Part shown: in pieces, positions 56,844 to 64,000 of the stretch
Layout of the letters: each line of letters begins with the position of its first letter
Numbering within the stretch: position 1 is the first letter of the stretch
Assembly: GCA_947501275.1 (NCBI GenBank)
Contig: CANMVD010000002.1
Location: 62,001-126,000 of the forward strand
Source of the DNA: an uncultured Tateyamaria sp.
Lineage (GTDB): Bacteria > Pseudomonadota > Alphaproteobacteria > Rhodobacterales > Rhodobacteraceae
Direction of reading: 5' to 3'
Length of the DNA stretch: 64,000 nucleotides
The notes under the pieces: generated by a model
Told to the model about the DNA's origin: nothing
The model's database searches: none
What the model saw: the letters and a program-made list of their open reading frames with translations, nothing else
Translations under genes and position numbers: made by a program

Positions 56844-58022
56844 TTAGGCCGTCGCGAATTTCAGCAGCTTGATCGCGGCAAAGTCACTCACGTCTCCGCC
56901 AACACGCTTAGTGGCGTAGAACAGAACGTGAGGTTTGGCGCTGAAGGGATCACGCAGAACCCGCAGATCAGGGCGCTCGGCGACTGTGTAACCGGCTTTG
57001 AAATCACCAAAGGCAATGGCATCCGCTCCCGCCGCAGCATCCGGCATGTCTTCGGCCACCAGCACAGGGTATCCCATCAACGTCGAGGGCTGCCCCGCAG
57101 CCAAACCGTCCGTCCACAGGAAGCGACCGTCATTGTCCTTGAGCTTGCGCACAAGACCGGCTGTTTTGGAGTTCATCACAAAGGTGGCATTGGCGCGGTA
57201 CTGCGCACCCAAAGCGTACACGATGTCGATGATGGATTCCGCTGTCACATCGCCATCTGCACCCGTGGGCACATAACCAAGGTTGCCCCAGGCCCAGACG
57301 TCATTGTCGACCGAGGCGTGGGTCAAAAAGCCCTTGGGCTTGTCGATGCCGTCACCGTTGACAAAGGCCGCCGCTTCGGCACGGGCGAACTTGTCTGCGA
57401 TGCGGCCAGCCAGCCAGCTTTCGATGTCAAATGCACTGTCGTCCAGCAGACGCTGCGATGCCTTGGGCAACGCCGACAACTCGTGCAGCGGGATCGTGAT
57501 ACGGTCAATCGAAGGTGTGTCGGTCTCGCTCAGGCTCGAGGATTCTGTGGCCCAGCCCGTGCCGACCTCACCGTGATCAATGAGCACATCAAAGGACGTG
57601 GCTTCAACATTGACAACAGAAGCGATCGAACGCACCGAAGCGGTGGTGTTCAAAACGGATTGAACGGTCTCCGATGTGGCCGGATCGACCAGATATCCAC
57701 CATCTGAATTGACTGCAGTGGACAGGGACTTGCCATCCAGCTCAAGCCCACGCAGGCCGTCGTCATCGCCCGAACGCAGATAGGCATTGAATGCCTTCTG
57801 ATGGGGGGCACCCGTGTCCACGGCACCCGCCAGAGGGGTCCGTACAGCAGTCATGTTTTTGCGATCCAGCATGGTCACTCGCTCTTCCGTTTGTTGAAGT
57901 TTGGTAGAAAGTTCGGCTTGGAAGCCTTTGAATTCGGTCACGAAACCCTGCATGGCCTCCGCAACCTCCTGGGCTGGGGACAAACCTTCCCCGCCCCCAG
58001 CCTTGTCTGAGGTCTTGCTCAT
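56844..58022 (-). CDS. GTA gp5, major capsid protein (HK97 fold)
   Basis: This 392-residue HK97-type capsid protein (rcc01687 homologue) has an N-terminal helical scaffold-like region (residues 1-95, ending near LDRKNMTAVRTPLAG) expected to be cut off by gp4, then SLSTAVNSDGGYLVDPATSETV, the E-loop region and MGYPVLVAEDMPDAAAGADAIAFGDF. AAGGA lies seven bases before ATG 58022; an ATG two codons earlier is possible. Confidence 0.95.
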   Translation of the reverse strand: MSKTSDKAGGGEGLSPAQEVAEAMQGFVTEFKGFQAELSTKLQQTEERVTMLDRKNMTAVRTPLAGAVDTGAPHQKAFNAYLRSGDDDGLRGLELDGKSLSTAVNSDGGYLVDPATSETVQSVLNTTASVRSIASVVNVEATSFDVLIDHGEVGTGWATESSSLSETDTPSIDRITIPLHELSALPKASQRLLDDSAFDIESWLAGRIADKFARAEAAAFVNGDGIDKPKGFLTHASVDNDVWAWGNLGYVPTGADGDVTAESIIDIVYALGAQYRANATFVMNSKTAGLVRKLKDNDGRFLWTDGLAAGQPSTLMGYPVLVAEDMPDAAAGADAIAFGDFKAGYTVAERPDLRVLRDPFSAKPHVLFYATKRVGGDVSDFAAIKLLKFATA

Positions 58023-58155
58023 CAGCATGTCCTTGATTGTTGAAGTGAAACACGTCTCGAAAGGCCTGACCCACCTACCGCCGCTTAAAATTCTCGATTT
58101 CAGAGCGGGACGCGATGCGATGTGGCTTCGGTCTTTCAAAAAGTGCCGTTATGCC

Positions 58156-58719
58156 TTAGCGCTGCGCCAGGCTCGCTCGCGCAGCCCGCAGGGCCGACGC
58201 CATCTCACGCATCACGGCGTCACTGTCCGAAGACTGCTCTTCGGACTTTGCCGCCACCCGCGCACTGGGAAGCATCGGGAACGTGACCAAAGACACCTCC
58301 CAAAGTTCCAGTTCCGTCAGGACACGCTGGCCCTGCTTGTTCCTCGCTGCTTTCACCGTGCGATAGCCGATGGACAGCCCGTCAATGGCCCCCGCCGCGA
58401 TCAACTCGGCTGCCTCGCGACCTTTGGCCACTTCCGGCAACAACCGACCCTTGACCCACAGGCCGCGTCCGTCTTCGCGCACCTCGTCCCACACACCGAT
58501 GGGACAGGCAGGATCATGCTGCCACAACATCTTCACACTGCGATTGTCGCGCAAAATCGCCTTGAGCGAGGCGGTATAGGCACCCTTGGCCACCACATCA
58601 CCACCCTGATCACATGCGCCAAAAAGCGAGGCATAGCCCTCGATCACATGGCCATCCTGCACCTCGATCCCATCGCCAAAGCGCGCGAATTTCGTCTCCA
58701 GACCACTGTCTGCCTGCAT
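58156..58719 (-). CDS. GTA gp4, HK97-family prohead protease
   Basis: This 187-residue prohead protease (rcc01686 homologue) has DGHVIEGYASLFGACDQGGDVV, a candidate catalytic histidine in LWQHDPACPIG and the serine in IDGLSIGYRT. It matures the capsid by removing the gp5 N-terminus. GAGGAG lies seven bases before ATG 58719. Confidence 0.93.
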   Translation of the reverse strand: MQADSGLETKFARFGDGIEVQDGHVIEGYASLFGACDQGGDVVAKGAYTASLKAILRDNRSVKMLWQHDPACPIGVWDEVREDGRGLWVKGRLLPEVAKGREAAELIAAGAIDGLSIGYRTVKAARNKQGQRVLTELELWEVSLVTFPMLPSARVAAKSEEQSSDSDAVMREMASALRAARASLAQR

Positions 58720-58730
58720 CTCAATTCTCC

Positions 58731-58964
58731 TCAATTCAGTTGCGGCAAGGCCGCCATGATGGATTGAAACCCCGTGCCCAGCACCGCCGCGACTACCCCG
58801 TAAACAGCCAGCCACAGCCGTTTCTCCAGGCGCTGCATCAGCTCCTCCAGACGGTCCAGCCGGTCCGAAATGTTCTGGAAGTGGACCTGCGTGAGACGCT
58901 CATGGGCCTCAAGTTTCAGGCCGGGTGCACAGGCAAAGCGCTCATAAATCTTGGCATCATCCAT
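58731..58964 (-). CDS. GTA gp3.5, head formation protein (rcc01685 type)
   Basis: This 77-residue protein has a coiled coil (HFQNISDRLDRLEELMQRLE) and a C-terminal membrane-like helix (LWLAVYGVVAAVLGTGFQSI), matching the rcc01685 family of GTA head-formation proteins. It overlaps the portal gene end by eight bases and precedes the protease by 11. Confidence 0.9.
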   Translation of the reverse strand: MDDAKIYERFACAPGLKLEAHERLTQVHFQNISDRLDRLEELMQRLEKRLWLAVYGVVAAVLGTGFQSIMAALPQLN

Positions 58965-60159
58965 CGCTGGCCTCCTCGCTCAACGCAGGCAAGCCCAGCA
59001 AACGGCGCTTTTCGGCTTGGGTGAGGAAATCGGCCCCCGCCACACGCGCCCACTGCGCGTCGCGTTCACTGGACAGCGCCGACACCTGATCCAGATCCGG
59101 GGTCAGTACGACCTCTTCGCCCGTATGCGCACCCAGCCACTCGGACAAAGCCGCGGCGACCCGGGTCGCCAACGGCAGCACGGTCAGGCGATAAAAGGCA
59201 CGGTTGGCCTCTTGATAATTGGCATAGGTCGCATCCCCCTGAATACCAAGCAGCATCGGCGGCACACCAAAGGCCAAGGCAATCTCACGGGCCGCGGCCT
59301 CCTTTGTCTTCTGGAATTCCATATCTGACGGAGAGAACCCCATGGGCTTCCAATCGAGCCCACCCTCCAGCAGCATCGGACGACCTGCATTGCGCGCACC
59401 TGCGTGGTTGGTCTCGATCTCAGACACCAGCCGCTCATATTGGTCACCTGACAATTGCGCCTGTCCATCAGTCCCGCGATACACAATGGCACCTGACGGG
59501 CGGGCGGCATTGTCCAGCAATGATTTCGACCAACGCGACGCTGCGGTGTGCACATCCAGCGCCATGGCCGCCGCCTGCATCGGGCTCAGACCGTAATGGT
59601 CGTCCTGCGGATGAAAGCTCTTGATGTGACAGATCGGGCTGACCGGACCACTGGCATCAAACCGGTGAGACTTGCCCGATACGGAATACTCATAAGCCAC
59701 AGGCCAGCCATCCGCGCCGGGCACCACCGACATCCTGTCCGAGCGCAACACATGCAACTCAAGCGGCACGCCAATCTCACCCGACACGGCCTCGACATAG
59801 GCATTGCCCGACAACAACAACTGGGCATAAAGCGCCTCCAGCAATTCCGCGCGGCCCTGCCCCGGATTGGGGCGCTTGATCAGCGACAGAATGGGATGGG
59901 TCTCAAACCGCTGCTCCATATCCTGCAAAACCAAGGGTAAGGCCGCCGCCGCCTCGGCAATCACCTTGACCGAGCGGAAACCCACTGGGTTCCCGGCAAA
60001 ACCCGACCGTGTCAAAGACGTCGCATCCCGCGGGCTCCACGCCACGCGGCCCCCGTTCTGCCATGCCACAACTTTGCCCGTCGCACTGGCCTTTTGTGCC
60101 AGCGGCACCTGCTTGGGCGCATCCACCGCACCCCGGTTCCGAAAGAAATCAAACACCAT
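58957..60159 (-). CDS. GTA gp3, portal protein
   Basis: This 400-residue HK97-type portal protein (rcc01684 homologue) opens MVFDFFRNRG and has VIAEAAAALPLVLQD, LYAQLLLSGNAYVEAV, ICHIKSFHPQDDHYGLSPM and the SDMEFQKTKEAAAREIALAFGVPPMLLG segment universal to phage portals. AAGGAG lies six bases before ATG 60159. An intrinsic terminator sits 40 bases upstream, between this gene and gp2. Confidence 0.95.
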   Translation of the reverse strand: MVFDFFRNRGAVDAPKQVPLAQKASATGKVVAWQNGGRVAWSPRDATSLTRSGFAGNPVGFRSVKVIAEAAAALPLVLQDMEQRFETHPILSLIKRPNPGQGRAELLEALYAQLLLSGNAYVEAVSGEIGVPLELHVLRSDRMSVVPGADGWPVAYEYSVSGKSHRFDASGPVSPICHIKSFHPQDDHYGLSPMQAAAMALDVHTAASRWSKSLLDNAARPSGAIVYRGTDGQAQLSGDQYERLVSEIETNHAGARNAGRPMLLEGGLDWKPMGFSPSDMEFQKTKEAAAREIALAFGVPPMLLGIQGDATYANYQEANRAFYRLTVLPLATRVAAALSEWLGAHTGEEVVLTPDLDQVSALSSERDAQWARVAGADFLTQAEKRRLLGLPALSEEASDG

Positions 60160-60187
60160 CAGGGTCTCCTTCACGTGATCCCGTCCA

Positions 60188-60231
60188 AGAAAAGAAAAAG
60201 GCGGCTCCGCAAAAACAGAAACCGCCTGACA
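60188..60231 (-). terminator. Intrinsic terminator between GTA gp2 and gp3
   Basis: On the minus strand, AGGCGG (complement of 60222-60227) pairs with CCGCCT (complement of 60199-60204) across a 17-base loop and is followed by TTTTCTTTTC. It lies inside the GTA cluster in the direction of transcription. Confidence 0.65.
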
Positions 60232-60352
60232 ACCAGAACGCCCCAAAGCGCCCCATATGATCCCAAGTCCCAAATCAAATCCGCGCGCGCTTCACCAAAA
60301 GGGCACAGATCCAACCTTCATCTTGCCAAATAAACTTCCCCCGGAGGGTCGC

Positions 60353-61711
60353 TCACAATCCACGCACCCCTGGCCTGCGGTAATCGCGCGCCGGTTCGAC
60401 CATCAACTCGTGCAAGGCCCAAACCAGCGCATCGACGCGATCCGGTGATCCCTCCCCCTCATAGCCATGGCGGGTCATCCGGGTCATCTGATCTTCAAGG
60501 TCATGCAGACCGGGTGCATGAAACACACGGCCCTGCTCATAGAGACCAGCAATCGGTTCGGCGCGCGCGACTTTCCCGCGCGAGGCATGCACGCCCTTAT
60601 ACGGGATCAAAGGGTCAACTTGATGGATCAGATCACGCACCATCTGCCCTCCCTGGTTGACCTCCGCCACCAGACGATCCGCGCCAAAGGTCTCCATCGC
60701 CGCCACAGCCGCGCGGGCCCACTCATTGGGTCCAGCGCTCGTCACCGTACAGTCCGCCAGCACAAAGGCGCGCCAGTCCTGCGGTGCACCGTCCATGACA
60801 GAACCAACAACAACAATGCCGCACTCATCCGAAGAGGCACCCGAGGTGGTCGCAGGATCAACACTGACAACAATGCGGTCCAATCCACCCGGTGCCGCTT
60901 TCTGACAGCGCTCCAGCATTTCCGTTGTCCACAATGCACCCTCTGCATCGTTGAGCAACACACCATCCAGCTCCTGACGGCCAAGCCGCGTCCCGGCATA
61001 GCGGGCCCGCACCTCCTCCAGAAACGACGCCGCCAGATTGGCCGCATTGGCCTCGGTCGGCGCATGGGTCACCACCGTCGAACTCAAGGCCAGCAAATTC
61101 TTCAACACACCCACGTTGCGGGGTGTCGTCGTGACGCACACACGCGGATCATCACCCAAACGCAAAGCGAATTGCAGCATGTCCCACGTCTCCTGCCCCT
61201 TCTTCCACTTGGCCAGCTCATCGACCCACGCCGCGTCAAATTGCGGACCACGCAAACCCTCCGGATCAAAGGCCGTGTGAACCGTCGCAATGGCACCGTT
61301 GGGCCATTCCAACCGCTTGCGCCCCGCCACCCATGTCGGGCGACGATCCGGCGGAGAACACGCCAGAATGCCGCTGTCTCCAAATATCATGACCTCACGG
61401 ACCTGCTCGATGGTCTCGCCCACAAGGGCCACACGAAACGCCCGGCCTTGGTCCAACGGCATGGCTCCCTCGACCATGCTGCGCACCCACTCAGCCCCTG
61501 CGCGGGTCTTGCCCGCACCTCGTCCCCCCATGATGATCCAATTGCGCCAATCGCCCTCCGGGGGCAGTTGATGCTCCATGGCCCAGAACTCGAATAGAAA
61601 AGGGAGGGCGCCCAAAGCGCCCTCCTCCTCCAACTCATCCAGAAACCGTTCCTGCGCCGCAGCAGGCGCGCAAGCGACCCAACGCGCAGCGAATCTGAGC
61701 TCTGGCAGCAT
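60353..61711 (-). CDS. GTA gp2, large terminase subunit
   Basis: This 452-residue DNA-packaging ATPase/nuclease (rcc01683 homologue) has Walker A IIMGGRGAGKTRAG, the Walker B region FDAAWVDELAKWK, the coupling motif VCVTTTPRN and nuclease aspartates in VVSVDPATTSGA and near GSPDRVDALVWAL. In GTAs it packages random host DNA by a headful mechanism. ATG 61711 fits the family; TTG 61771, six bases after GGAGG, or ATG 61786 would lengthen the N-terminus. It overlaps gp1 by about 77 bases. Confidence 0.94.
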   Translation of the reverse strand: MLPELRFAARWVACAPAAAQERFLDELEEEGALGALPFLFEFWAMEHQLPPEGDWRNWIIMGGRGAGKTRAGAEWVRSMVEGAMPLDQGRAFRVALVGETIEQVREVMIFGDSGILACSPPDRRPTWVAGRKRLEWPNGAIATVHTAFDPEGLRGPQFDAAWVDELAKWKKGQETWDMLQFALRLGDDPRVCVTTTPRNVGVLKNLLALSSTVVTHAPTEANAANLAASFLEEVRARYAGTRLGRQELDGVLLNDAEGALWTTEMLERCQKAAPGGLDRIVVSVDPATTSGASSDECGIVVVGSVMDGAPQDWRAFVLADCTVTSAGPNEWARAAVAAMETFGADRLVAEVNQGGQMVRDLIHQVDPLIPYKGVHASRGKVARAEPIAGLYEQGRVFHAPGLHDLEDQMTRMTRHGYEGEGSPDRVDALVWALHELMVEPARDYRRPGVRGL

Positions 61712-61979
61712 CGTGGTCGATCGCGTAGCCGTTTTGGACGACTCCACTTCGGGCTTGTCGTGATTTATCAAGCCGTGCCTCCGCATGTTGCACGTTAATG
61801 ATCAGCTTGTTTAACGCGACAAGCTGGCCACTGACTTCGGTTTCCTTGATTTCCTCCCCGGCATGGGCCCTTTCTTTGAGGGCCTCGAATTGCCGACGCA
61901 TATCTGCAAGCGATGCCTGTACCGAGTTCAGGAACTCTGTCGCACGGACCTCTTCGGCCTCCGGGGTGATGGGTGTCAT
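61635..61979 (-). CDS. GTA gp1, small terminase-like protein
   Basis: This 114-residue helical protein is first in the GTA cluster (rcc01682 type). It is mostly coiled coil (ASLADMRRQFEALKERAHAG, LIINVQHAEARLDKSRQ) and is thought to be the small terminase subunit, altered to package without sequence specificity. Its end overlaps gp2. The 105 bases before it hold a promoter followed by a terminator hairpin. Confidence 0.88.
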   Translation of the reverse strand: MTPITPEAEEVRATEFLNSVQASLADMRRQFEALKERAHAGEEIKETEVSGQLVALNKLIINVQHAEARLDKSRQARSGVVQNGYAIDHDAARAQIRCALGRLRACCGAGTVSG

Positions 61980-62170
61980 ATGTGTGATGACCTCTCATTG
62001 GTTTGAGTTGGTCTCCGCACGAGTAAAAACGAAAAAACGACCACCGGGTCACCCCGGGGCCGCTTACCCACTTCTTCTAGCTTGTCACAAGTTATACGTG
62101 TGATCGTTCGCAGAGTCAAGGTAAATCCCGCGCGCCGCGCACAGGGCAACGCGCGGTGGGATTAACAAAA
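61980..62170 (-). promoter_or_regulatory. GTA promoter and leader with intrinsic terminator before gp1
   Basis: On the minus strand a -35 TTGACT (complement of 62114-62119) and -10 TATAAC (complement of 62091-62096) are 17 bases apart. About 25 bases after the expected start point, the RNA folds GGCCCCGGG, loop GTGA, CCCGG(T)GGTC (62039-62060), followed by GTTTTTTCGTTTTT: a full intrinsic terminator ahead of gp1. Upstream, an imperfect dyad ATCCC...GGGAT (about 62126-62163) flanks the -35. Confidence 0.7.
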
Positions 62171-62195
62171 CCCTAATTATCATAATATGTTAGGG
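62171..62195 (-). terminator. Terminator ending the small-gene cassette
   Basis: On the minus strand, CCCTAA and TTAGGG enclose a 13-base AT-rich loop and are followed by TTTTGTT. The stem includes the stop codon of the last cassette gene. Confidence 0.75.
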
Positions 62196-62411
62196 TATGA
62201 CGTCTCTTAACCCGGCAATGCTGCACAACACAACCCAAGCGCGCACAACCTTCAAGGCCGCCAAGTCCGCAAGTGCGATCTTCGAACCCAACTGCACCAA
62301 GGCATCAATCGCTTTCAATGCCGCCACCAAGGTCGCCGCCGCTTCGATCACCAGATTGATGATGAACATGACCAAAGACACGGCAAGCGCCGTGATATCC
62401 AGAATATTCAA
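62190..62411 (-). CDS. Small hydrophobic protein, cassette gene 5
   Basis: This 73-residue protein has a first hydrophobic helix (LDITALAVSLVMFIINLVIEAA), then alanine-rich helices and a second hydrophobic stretch (AWVVLCSIAGL). Size and layout resemble holin-like or small pore-like membrane proteins, but no family is recognised. Last of five small genes on one transcript; the stop lies in the terminator stem. Confidence 0.55.
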   Translation of the reverse strand: MNILDITALAVSLVMFIINLVIEAAATLVAALKAIDALVQLGSKIALADLAALKVVRAWVVLCSIAGLRDVIP

Positions 62412-62427
62412 CCCTGCGCCGCGTCGG

Positions 62428-62830
62428 TCATGAATGTGCGCGTTGCATTAGGAAAAACTCCAGCGCGTGGTTGAAGACTTCGATCACACCGCCAATCACC
62501 GCCGCGCCCATCACAATCCAAAAGGGCGCACGCGACCCTGCGCGCGCCGCCTCCGGGTCCCGCAACGCCATCGCATCCGTCACAAGGATCGGGGCCATCT
62601 CGATCTGCGCCTTGATGCCATCCAGCTGCGGCATCAAGGCTCCCAAAGACCCCAACACAGTCTCCAATCCCTTGCTGACCCCCAAGCGAATGCAGCGACT
62701 TTTGCAAAATCCCCGGCAGCTTCACATCGGCAAAACCCGCCTGCACATGACCGCCCGCCGCCAGACGCGCCTCAAAGTGGTCCAGCCGCGCATGAGACAA
62801 AGGGGCCACATCCAATCCCTCTGGGGTCAA
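62428..62830 (-). pseudogene. Frameshifted small membrane protein gene, cassette gene 4
   Basis: Two overlapping frames together make one sensible protein of about 134 residues. The first frame (from TTG 62830) gives the N-terminal half ending PGILQKSLHSLG; the second gives VSKGLETVLGSLGALMPQLD, a helix, and a membrane helix (APFWIVMGAAVIGGVIEVFN). They join without loss if the five-base homopolymer at 62679-62683 (CCCCC on the plus strand) had four bases. The present gene is either a real frameshift mutation, a slippage-switchable gene, or a sequencing error. Confidence 0.6.
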
Positions 62831-62848
62831 GGCTGTTGCCGTGTCCCG

Positions 62849-62995
62849 TTACACACTCTCAACCGCACCCCAGGTCGACTTGAGCGACCGCGCAAACCCT
62901 TTCAACGTCTCGGGCGCATCGTTCAGAAACAGCGCCGAATGATCCCGGCTGAGGTCCTCACCTGCCCCGCCAATCGCATTCCGATATTGTCGCAC
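62849..62995 (-). CDS. Very small protein, cassette gene 3
   Basis: A 48-residue frame starting at GTG 62995 (VRQYRNAIGGAGEDLS...) and ending with TWGAVESV. It is amphipathic (LFLNDAPETLKGFARSLKST). It fills the only gap in the cassette and has normal codon-like composition; no family or clear ribosome site was seen. Lower certainty than its neighbours. Confidence 0.4.
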   Translation of the reverse strand: MRQYRNAIGGAGEDLSRDHSALFLNDAPETLKGFARSLKSTWGAVESV

Positions 62996-63012
62996 CCAAA
63001 CAGTACCCCAGC

Positions 63013-63306
63013 TTAGACGCCCTCGGACCCATCCTTCAGGAAATCGATGACTTTATCCGCATTGCCATCCGAAAACAGCGAAAATCTGTCGTGAAACCGC
63101 ATCGTGGCATCGGTGGCAAAGGCGCCCACCAATGTCTGAAAACCCTCGGCCAACCCTTTGGTCTCATCAAGGATCTTTTCGGGTAACTTTAGCCCCTCTT
63201 CCATCGCCTTACGGCCAAAATCCAGAACGCTGCCCGCCCAGTCCAAACCGATCTCCGGCGTGTCAGATGTGTCGGTGTTATCCGGTTTATCGATAGCCTC
63301 ACCCAT
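63013..63306 (-). CDS. Small acidic helical protein, cassette gene 2
   Basis: This 97-residue acidic protein is predicted mostly helical (WAGSVLDFGRKAMEEGLKLP, LAEGFQTLVGAFATDATMRF, DKVIDFLKDG). No family recognised. AGGGGGG precedes ATG 63306; a GTG at 63321, overlapping the first cassette gene's stop, is another possible start. Confidence 0.6.
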   Translation of the reverse strand: MGEAIDKPDNTDTSDTPEIGLDWAGSVLDFGRKAMEEGLKLPEKILDETKGLAEGFQTLVGAFATDATMRFHDRFSLFSDGNADKVIDFLKDGSEGV

Positions 63307-63317
63307 GATCGCCCCCC

Positions 63318-63725
63318 TCACACCGTCTGTTTGGCAGTGTAGATCGTCAGCCCGACCTCTCCGGACACCTTGACCGGATCCCCATCCGCATAGACCTGAT
63401 CACGACAGCCAATGCGTACAACAAAGGTGACGTTGTCGGTGTTGTCGATGTTCAGTTGATGACAGCCGACCTCCATACACTGGAACTCGCGATCCTGCAC
63501 CGGCAGGCCAATCGCCCATTGCAGCATCACCGGCAGCGCCCCGCAAAAATAGTACCCCGTAGGGCGGATCAAATCGCTGATAAATCGCGCCTCGTAATAG
63601 CAAATATGCGTGTCAGGATTTGGGAACACCTGCGCGATGAATTTGGCAGTGGCAAGGTAGGTGTTCTTGGCCACCTTCTTGGTGGGCATCGTGATCGTGT
63701 CTAAAGTTGGCAGGGCACCGGCCAT
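63318..63725 (-). CDS. Hypothetical protein, cassette gene 1
   Basis: This 135-residue soluble protein has alternating beta-like strands (FQCMEVGCHQLNIDNTDNVT, VTFVVRIGCRD, VGLTIYTAKQTV) and four cysteines in the C-terminal two-thirds. No family recognised; there is no signal peptide or membrane helix. ATG 63725 follows AAGGA. First of the cassette, with its own promoter at 63770-63798. Confidence 0.65.
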   Translation of the reverse strand: MAGALPTLDTITMPTKKVAKNTYLATAKFIAQVFPNPDTHICYYEARFISDLIRPTGYYFCGALPVMLQWAIGLPVQDREFQCMEVGCHQLNIDNTDNVTFVVRIGCRDQVYADGDPVKVSGEVGLTIYTAKQTV

Positions 63726-63769
63726 ATAGAAAATCCTTGAAACAGTGCAAAAGTAATTCAACTATTACA

Positions 63770-63798
63770 AGAATATTCCCGCTTAAGTAGCAAATCAA
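63770..63798 (-). promoter_or_regulatory. Promoter of the small-gene cassette
   Basis: On the minus strand, -35 TTGATT (complement of 63793-63798) and -10 TATTCT (complement of 63770-63775) are separated by 17 bases. It lies 45 bases before the first cassette gene, in an AT-rich patch. Confidence 0.6.
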
Positions 63799-63881
63799 GA
63801 GCCGGAGGTGGGCGCGCGTCTATCGCCTGTTGCACCCGCTCTCATTGGGATCTTAAGACCGCGCAGGCCAGGGCTGACGCC

Positions 63882-64000
63882 TCAGCCTCCGTCGCTCTCT
63901 TGCTGGCGCTGCGCTTCGATCTCACGCCAGCGGGCCACATTGCGATTGTGCTCATCCAGCGTCTCGGCAAAGGCGTGACCACCGGTTCCATCCGCCACAA
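63882..64000 (-). CDS. mltG: MltG, endolytic peptidoglycan transglycosylase (partial, 3' end only)
   Basis: The last 38 codons plus the stop lie inside the window. The translation VADGTGGHAFAETLDEHNRN followed by VARWREIEAQRQQE is the characteristic C-terminus of MltG/YceG, an inner-membrane enzyme that cuts nascent glycan strands. The rest lies beyond position 64000. Confidence 0.85.
   Translation of the reverse strand, partial: VADGTGGHAFAETLDEHNRNVARWREIEAQRQQESDGG

Noticed and set aside
56190-57707. 505-codon plus-strand frame antisense to GTA gp5/gp6
   Set aside because: The minus strand encodes capsid and connector proteins; the antisense frame is Arg/His-rich and crosses gene boundaries.
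47736-61979. Intact prophage
   Set aside because: The cluster has only head, packaging and tail genes in the exact GTA order gp1 to gp15, with no integrase, repressor, replication or attachment sites, and lies in normal chromosomal context.
62849-63012. C-terminal coding part of the second cassette protein
   Set aside because: The second cassette gene stops at 63013 in its own frame; the sequence here is in another frame and best read as a separate 48-residue gene.

Overview
The window comes from an alphaproteobacterium of the order Rhodobacterales, most likely the Roseobacter group. The evidence is a complete Rhodobacter-type gene transfer agent (GTA) cluster, an E1-beta subunit of pyruvate dehydrogenase carrying its own lipoyl domain, a VPLPA-type C-terminal sorting tail, and the gene neighbourhoods. 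It is chromosomal, GC-rich and tightly packed. No rRNA, tRNA, CRISPR array, insertion sequence or integrase was found.

Layout. 1-2.5 kb: molybdenum-hydroxylase genes on the minus strand (a CoxS-like iron-sulfur subunit cut by the window edge, a molybdopterin-binding protein, an XdhC-type maturation factor). 2.8-3.8 kb: BolA, a small unknown protein and monothiol glutaredoxin, a classic iron-sulfur/iron-sensing pair. 3.8-12.8 kb: RidA, transketolase, a coiled-coil protein with ZapA, a beta-helix protein, a DUF808 membrane protein, and two glyceraldehyde-3-phosphate dehydrogenase paralogues with LacI-type operators upstream. 12.8-14 kb: coaD and a CBS-domain protein. 14-21.1 kb: valine/isobutyrate catabolism (LysR regulator, mmsA, isobutyryl-CoA dehydrogenase, and a reading frame joining 3-hydroxyisobutyryl-CoA hydrolase to 3-hydroxyisobutyrate dehydrogenase), interrupted by a VPLPA-CTERM protein. 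21-31 kb: uvrA, a methyltransferase with an MFS transporter, dihydrolipoyl dehydrogenase, DUF924, a second MFS transporter and queA. 31-41.5 kb: a YhdP/AsmA-like protein, Bcp peroxiredoxin, a DUF455 protein, an M23 peptidase with bactofilin, two cyclophilins, pgk and an SDR. 41.5-47.6 kb: an FtsB-like protein, a TSUP transporter, the pdhA-pdhB-pdhC operon and cysE. 47.7-62 kb: the complete GTA structural cluster gp1 to gp15, minus strand. 62.2-63.8 kb: a transcription unit of five small unrecognised genes, one frameshifted. 63.9-64 kb: the 3' end of mltG.

How the genes work together. Lower glycolysis/gluconeogenesis and acetyl-CoA entry (two gap genes, pgk, pdhABC, lpdA) are scattered here but appear linked by control. 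Near-identical 20-bp palindromes precede lpdA and pdhA, which lie 15 kb apart, and related LacI-type palindromes precede both gap genes. The valine genes cover three or four consecutive steps from isobutyryl-CoA to propionyl-CoA.

The most unusual observations are: (i) the shared lpdA/pdhA operator; (ii) a GTA promoter followed at once by an intrinsic terminator, with a second terminator between gp2 and gp3, suggesting attenuation or antitermination of GTA expression; (iii) the fused hydrolase-dehydrogenase frame with a preserved internal ribosome binding site; (iv) the orphan five-gene cassette beside the GTA; and (v) phased TTTGCAA repeats between the LysR gene and mmsA. All calls were made by reading the sequence; no database search was run.
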